From JBKHHU01 sp046539045 (GTDB taxonomy: Bacteria; Planctomycetota; Phycisphaerae; SM23-33): a stretch of DNA of 14,670 nt. The stretch lies in NCBI GenBank assembly GCA_046539045.1, contig JBKHHU010000071.1, positions 1 through 14,670 on the forward strand, read 5' to 3'. This document shows positions 13,191 to 14,670 of the stretch, piece by piece. The position numbers and the translations under genes are program-made. The notes under the pieces are model-generated. The model did not search any database. It had not been told where the DNA came from and saw only the letters and a program-made list of their open reading frames with translations. Position 1 is the first letter of the stretch. Each line of letters starts with the position of its first letter.

Positions 13191-13206
13191 GCCCGGCTTT
13201 CCGGGC
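13191..13206 (+). other. GC-rich hairpin cluster before the kinase gene
   Basis: GCCCGG and CCGGGC form a 6-bp stem with loop CTTT. Further GC-rich dyads follow immediately to about 13236, with GCCCG and CGGGC in several pairings. No T-run, so a standard terminator is not evident. It lies between the TadE-like gene and the kinase ATG. Confidence 0.3.
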
Positions 13207-13267
13207 GCCCGTCGGGCAGCGAGCCCGGCGGGCGGAGCAGTAACCCACAGACGCGGGAACGGTGTAG

Positions 13268-14670
13268 ATGGCGAATCAAGACAGTACAAACTCCGGCGTG
13301 GGTCTCCCCGCGGGAACGAAGATCGGCAAGTACGAGGTGGTGGAACGCCTGGCGATGGGCGGACAGGCCGTGATCTACAGATGTCACGACCCGTTCCTCG
13401 ACCGGGAGGTGGCGATCAAGCAGATCTCCACCCACCTCGCCGAGGACGAGAAGTTTCTCGAGCGCTTCCGCAAGGAAGCCCAGATCCTCGCGCGCCTCGG
13501 TAGCGAACAGCCCGCCATCGTCACCATCCACGAGATGATCGAGGACGAGAAGGGCCTGTTCATCGTCATGGAATTCGTCAAGGGCCCGACGCTCGAACAG
13601 GTCCTACAGGATACCGACGGGCCCACGCAGACCAAGGCCGTCCTGCAGTTGCTGTGGCGACTGGCTGCCGCCCTGTACGACGTTCACGCCGCCGGGGTCG
13701 TTCACCGCGATCTCAAGCCGTCCAACATCATCGTCGCCGAAGGGCTGCACCCCAAAATCGCCGACTTCGGCGTCGCCGCCTCCAGCACCGGACAGGAATC
13801 GATGGTGCTGGGCACCACCAAGTACATGGCACCGGAACTCTACGGCGACGGACCCGTGGACGGCCGCGCCGACATGTACTCGCTGGGCTTCATCATGTAC
13901 GAGCTTCTCATCGGGCGGCCGAAGTTCGAGGAGGTCTTCGCCGACGTCATCCGCGACCGGCACAGCGAGGCACTGCGCTGGATGAAATGGCACGGGAACA
14001 AGGATCTCAAGGCCCCGGCCCCCCAAGAGTTGAACCCCTCGGTGCCCCGCGAGCTTTCGCACATCGTCATGAAGATGATCGCCAAGGACCCGCACGAACG
14101 CTACGAGAACATGGAGGCGCTGGGCAGGGCGATCAAGCTGGGCTTCAGCTCCAAGAGCAAGGGTGCCGCCGCGGCCGGTCGGCAGCGCCGCAGGGGCGGG
14201 GTGAAAACCGCGTCGGCGTCTCCGGCGGCAAGCGGAGCCGGCATGGAGTTGGACGACTCGGGCATTCTGCCGGCCGACGAGCCGACCCCCGAACTCAGCG
14301 CTCGGCGGCAGCGCAGGCCCGACCAGGAGCCTGAACTCGAAGAACCCGCCACCGCACCGGTTCCCAAGTCATCGCTGTCGCGTAAGACGAAGCTGATCCT
14401 GGCGGCCGTGGTCGTGCTGGGCATCGTGGGCATCGGGATCGTTGTCGGCGTACGCCGCAGCCAGGAGGAGATGACCTACCGGCAGCGGCTGGAGCAGGCT
14501 TTCTCCAAGGCGATGGACAACTACCAGGAGACCAACTACGAGGCCGCCGCCAAGGGCTTCCAGGAGGTCGTCCACAAGTTCCCCGACACCACCGAGGCGA
14601 ACAAGGCGTCGGTGCTGGTGCATCTGGCGAGGGGCTACATGGCCGTCGAACAGGGCAAGAAGGAACTCGC
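13268..14670 (+). CDS. Eukaryotic-type Ser/Thr protein kinase with membrane segment, 3' end outside window
   Basis: A Hanks-type kinase, 467 codons visible. Kinase domain about 22-290: glycine loop AMGGQAVIY (29-37), Lys51 in VAIK, Glu70, HRDLKPSN with Asp148 and Asn153, DFG with Asp166, and MAPE at 187-190. All catalytic residues are present, so it should be active. A basic, Pro/Glu-rich linker (about 295-370) leads to one membrane helix (375-396). The following section (YRQRLEQAFSKAMDNYQETNYEAAAKGFQEVV) looks like TPR-type helical repeats outside the membrane. ATG 13268 is the first in frame; its ribosome binding site is weak (GGGAACGG). Ninety-three bp separate it from the TadE-like gene, so it may belong to the Tad transcript. 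Confidence 0.95.
   Translation, partial: MANQDSTNSGVGLPAGTKIGKYEVVERLAMGGQAVIYRCHDPFLDREVAIKQISTHLAEDEKFLERFRKEAQILARLGSEQPAIVTIHEMIEDEKGLFIVMEFVKGPTLEQVLQDTDGPTQTKAVLQLLWRLAAALYDVHAAGVVHRDLKPSNIIVAEGLHPKIADFGVAASSTGQESMVLGTTKYMAPELYGDGPVDGRADMYSLGFIMYELLIGRPKFEEVFADVIRDRHSEALRWMKWHGNKDLKAPAPQELNPSVPRELSHIVMKMIAKDPHERYENMEALGRAIKLGFSSKSKGAAAAGRQRRRGGVKTASASPAASGAGMELDDSGILPADEPTPELSARRQRRPDQEPELEEPATAPVPKSSLSRKTKLILAAVVVLGIVGIGIVVGVRRSQEEMTYRQRLEQAFSKAMDNYQETNYEAAAKGFQEVVHKFPDTTEANKASVLVHLARGYMAVEQGKKEL

Overview
The window is GC-rich and falls into two parts that meet at a tRNA-Ser gene (9623-9708, minus strand). Left of it (1-9622) is an accessory, island-like segment. Right of it (9709-14670) are conserved cell-surface and signalling genes. 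The Tad pilus genes beside a one-pass Ser/Thr kinase, and an E2 fused to a zinc-ribbon-like Cys region, suggest a Planctomycetota-like or other large-genome environmental bacterium. That assignment is an inference, because no marker gene in the window fixes the phylum.

Island, left part. Position 1 cuts a minus-strand cas3 gene (HD nuclease plus DExH helicase, type I CRISPR-Cas) that starts near 1612. Divergent from it, after about 410 bp without a clear gene, is a plus-strand run of mostly small genes. A 62-aa ORF of unknown function comes first (2025). A complete ubiquitin-like conjugation set follows: a ThiS/MoaD/ubiquitin-like modifier (2322-2543), an E2-like protein with a C-terminal Cys-rich zinc-binding array (2614-3777), a JAB/JAMM metalloprotease (3641-4360) and an E1/ThiF-like activating enzyme (4350-5000). 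In such systems the E1 adenylates the modifier, the E2 carries and transfers it, the Cys-rich domain probably acts as an E3-like or target-binding module, and the JAB enzyme processes or removes it. Next come a 26-aa membrane peptide (5061), a membrane-anchored DUF4230 protein (5178) and four small proteins of unknown function (5898, 6062, 6551, 6910).

Island, right part. A MerR-like regulator (7134), an excisionase-like HTH protein (7693) and a tyrosine recombinase (8054-9322) close the island. The recombinase lies 300 bp from the 3' end of tRNA-Ser(CGA), the usual target of such enzymes. The non-coding strip between them holds a hairpin, a compound palindrome and a terminator-like inverted repeat.

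Chromosomal part. cpaF/tadA (9952), two Flp-like prepilins (11128 and 11372), the prepilin peptidase cpaA/tadV (11639) and a TadE-like protein with two extra N-terminal membrane segments (12225) form a Tad/Flp pilus locus. A eukaryotic-type Ser/Thr kinase with one membrane segment and a likely TPR exterior (13268) runs off the right edge.

The strongest candidate for an under-described system is the modifier-E2-JAB-E1 operon. Its E2 carries five exact 15-residue Cys repeats, its modifier ends in Gly-Ala-Ala rather than Gly-Gly, and it sits between cas3 and an integrase, a context typical of defence functions.
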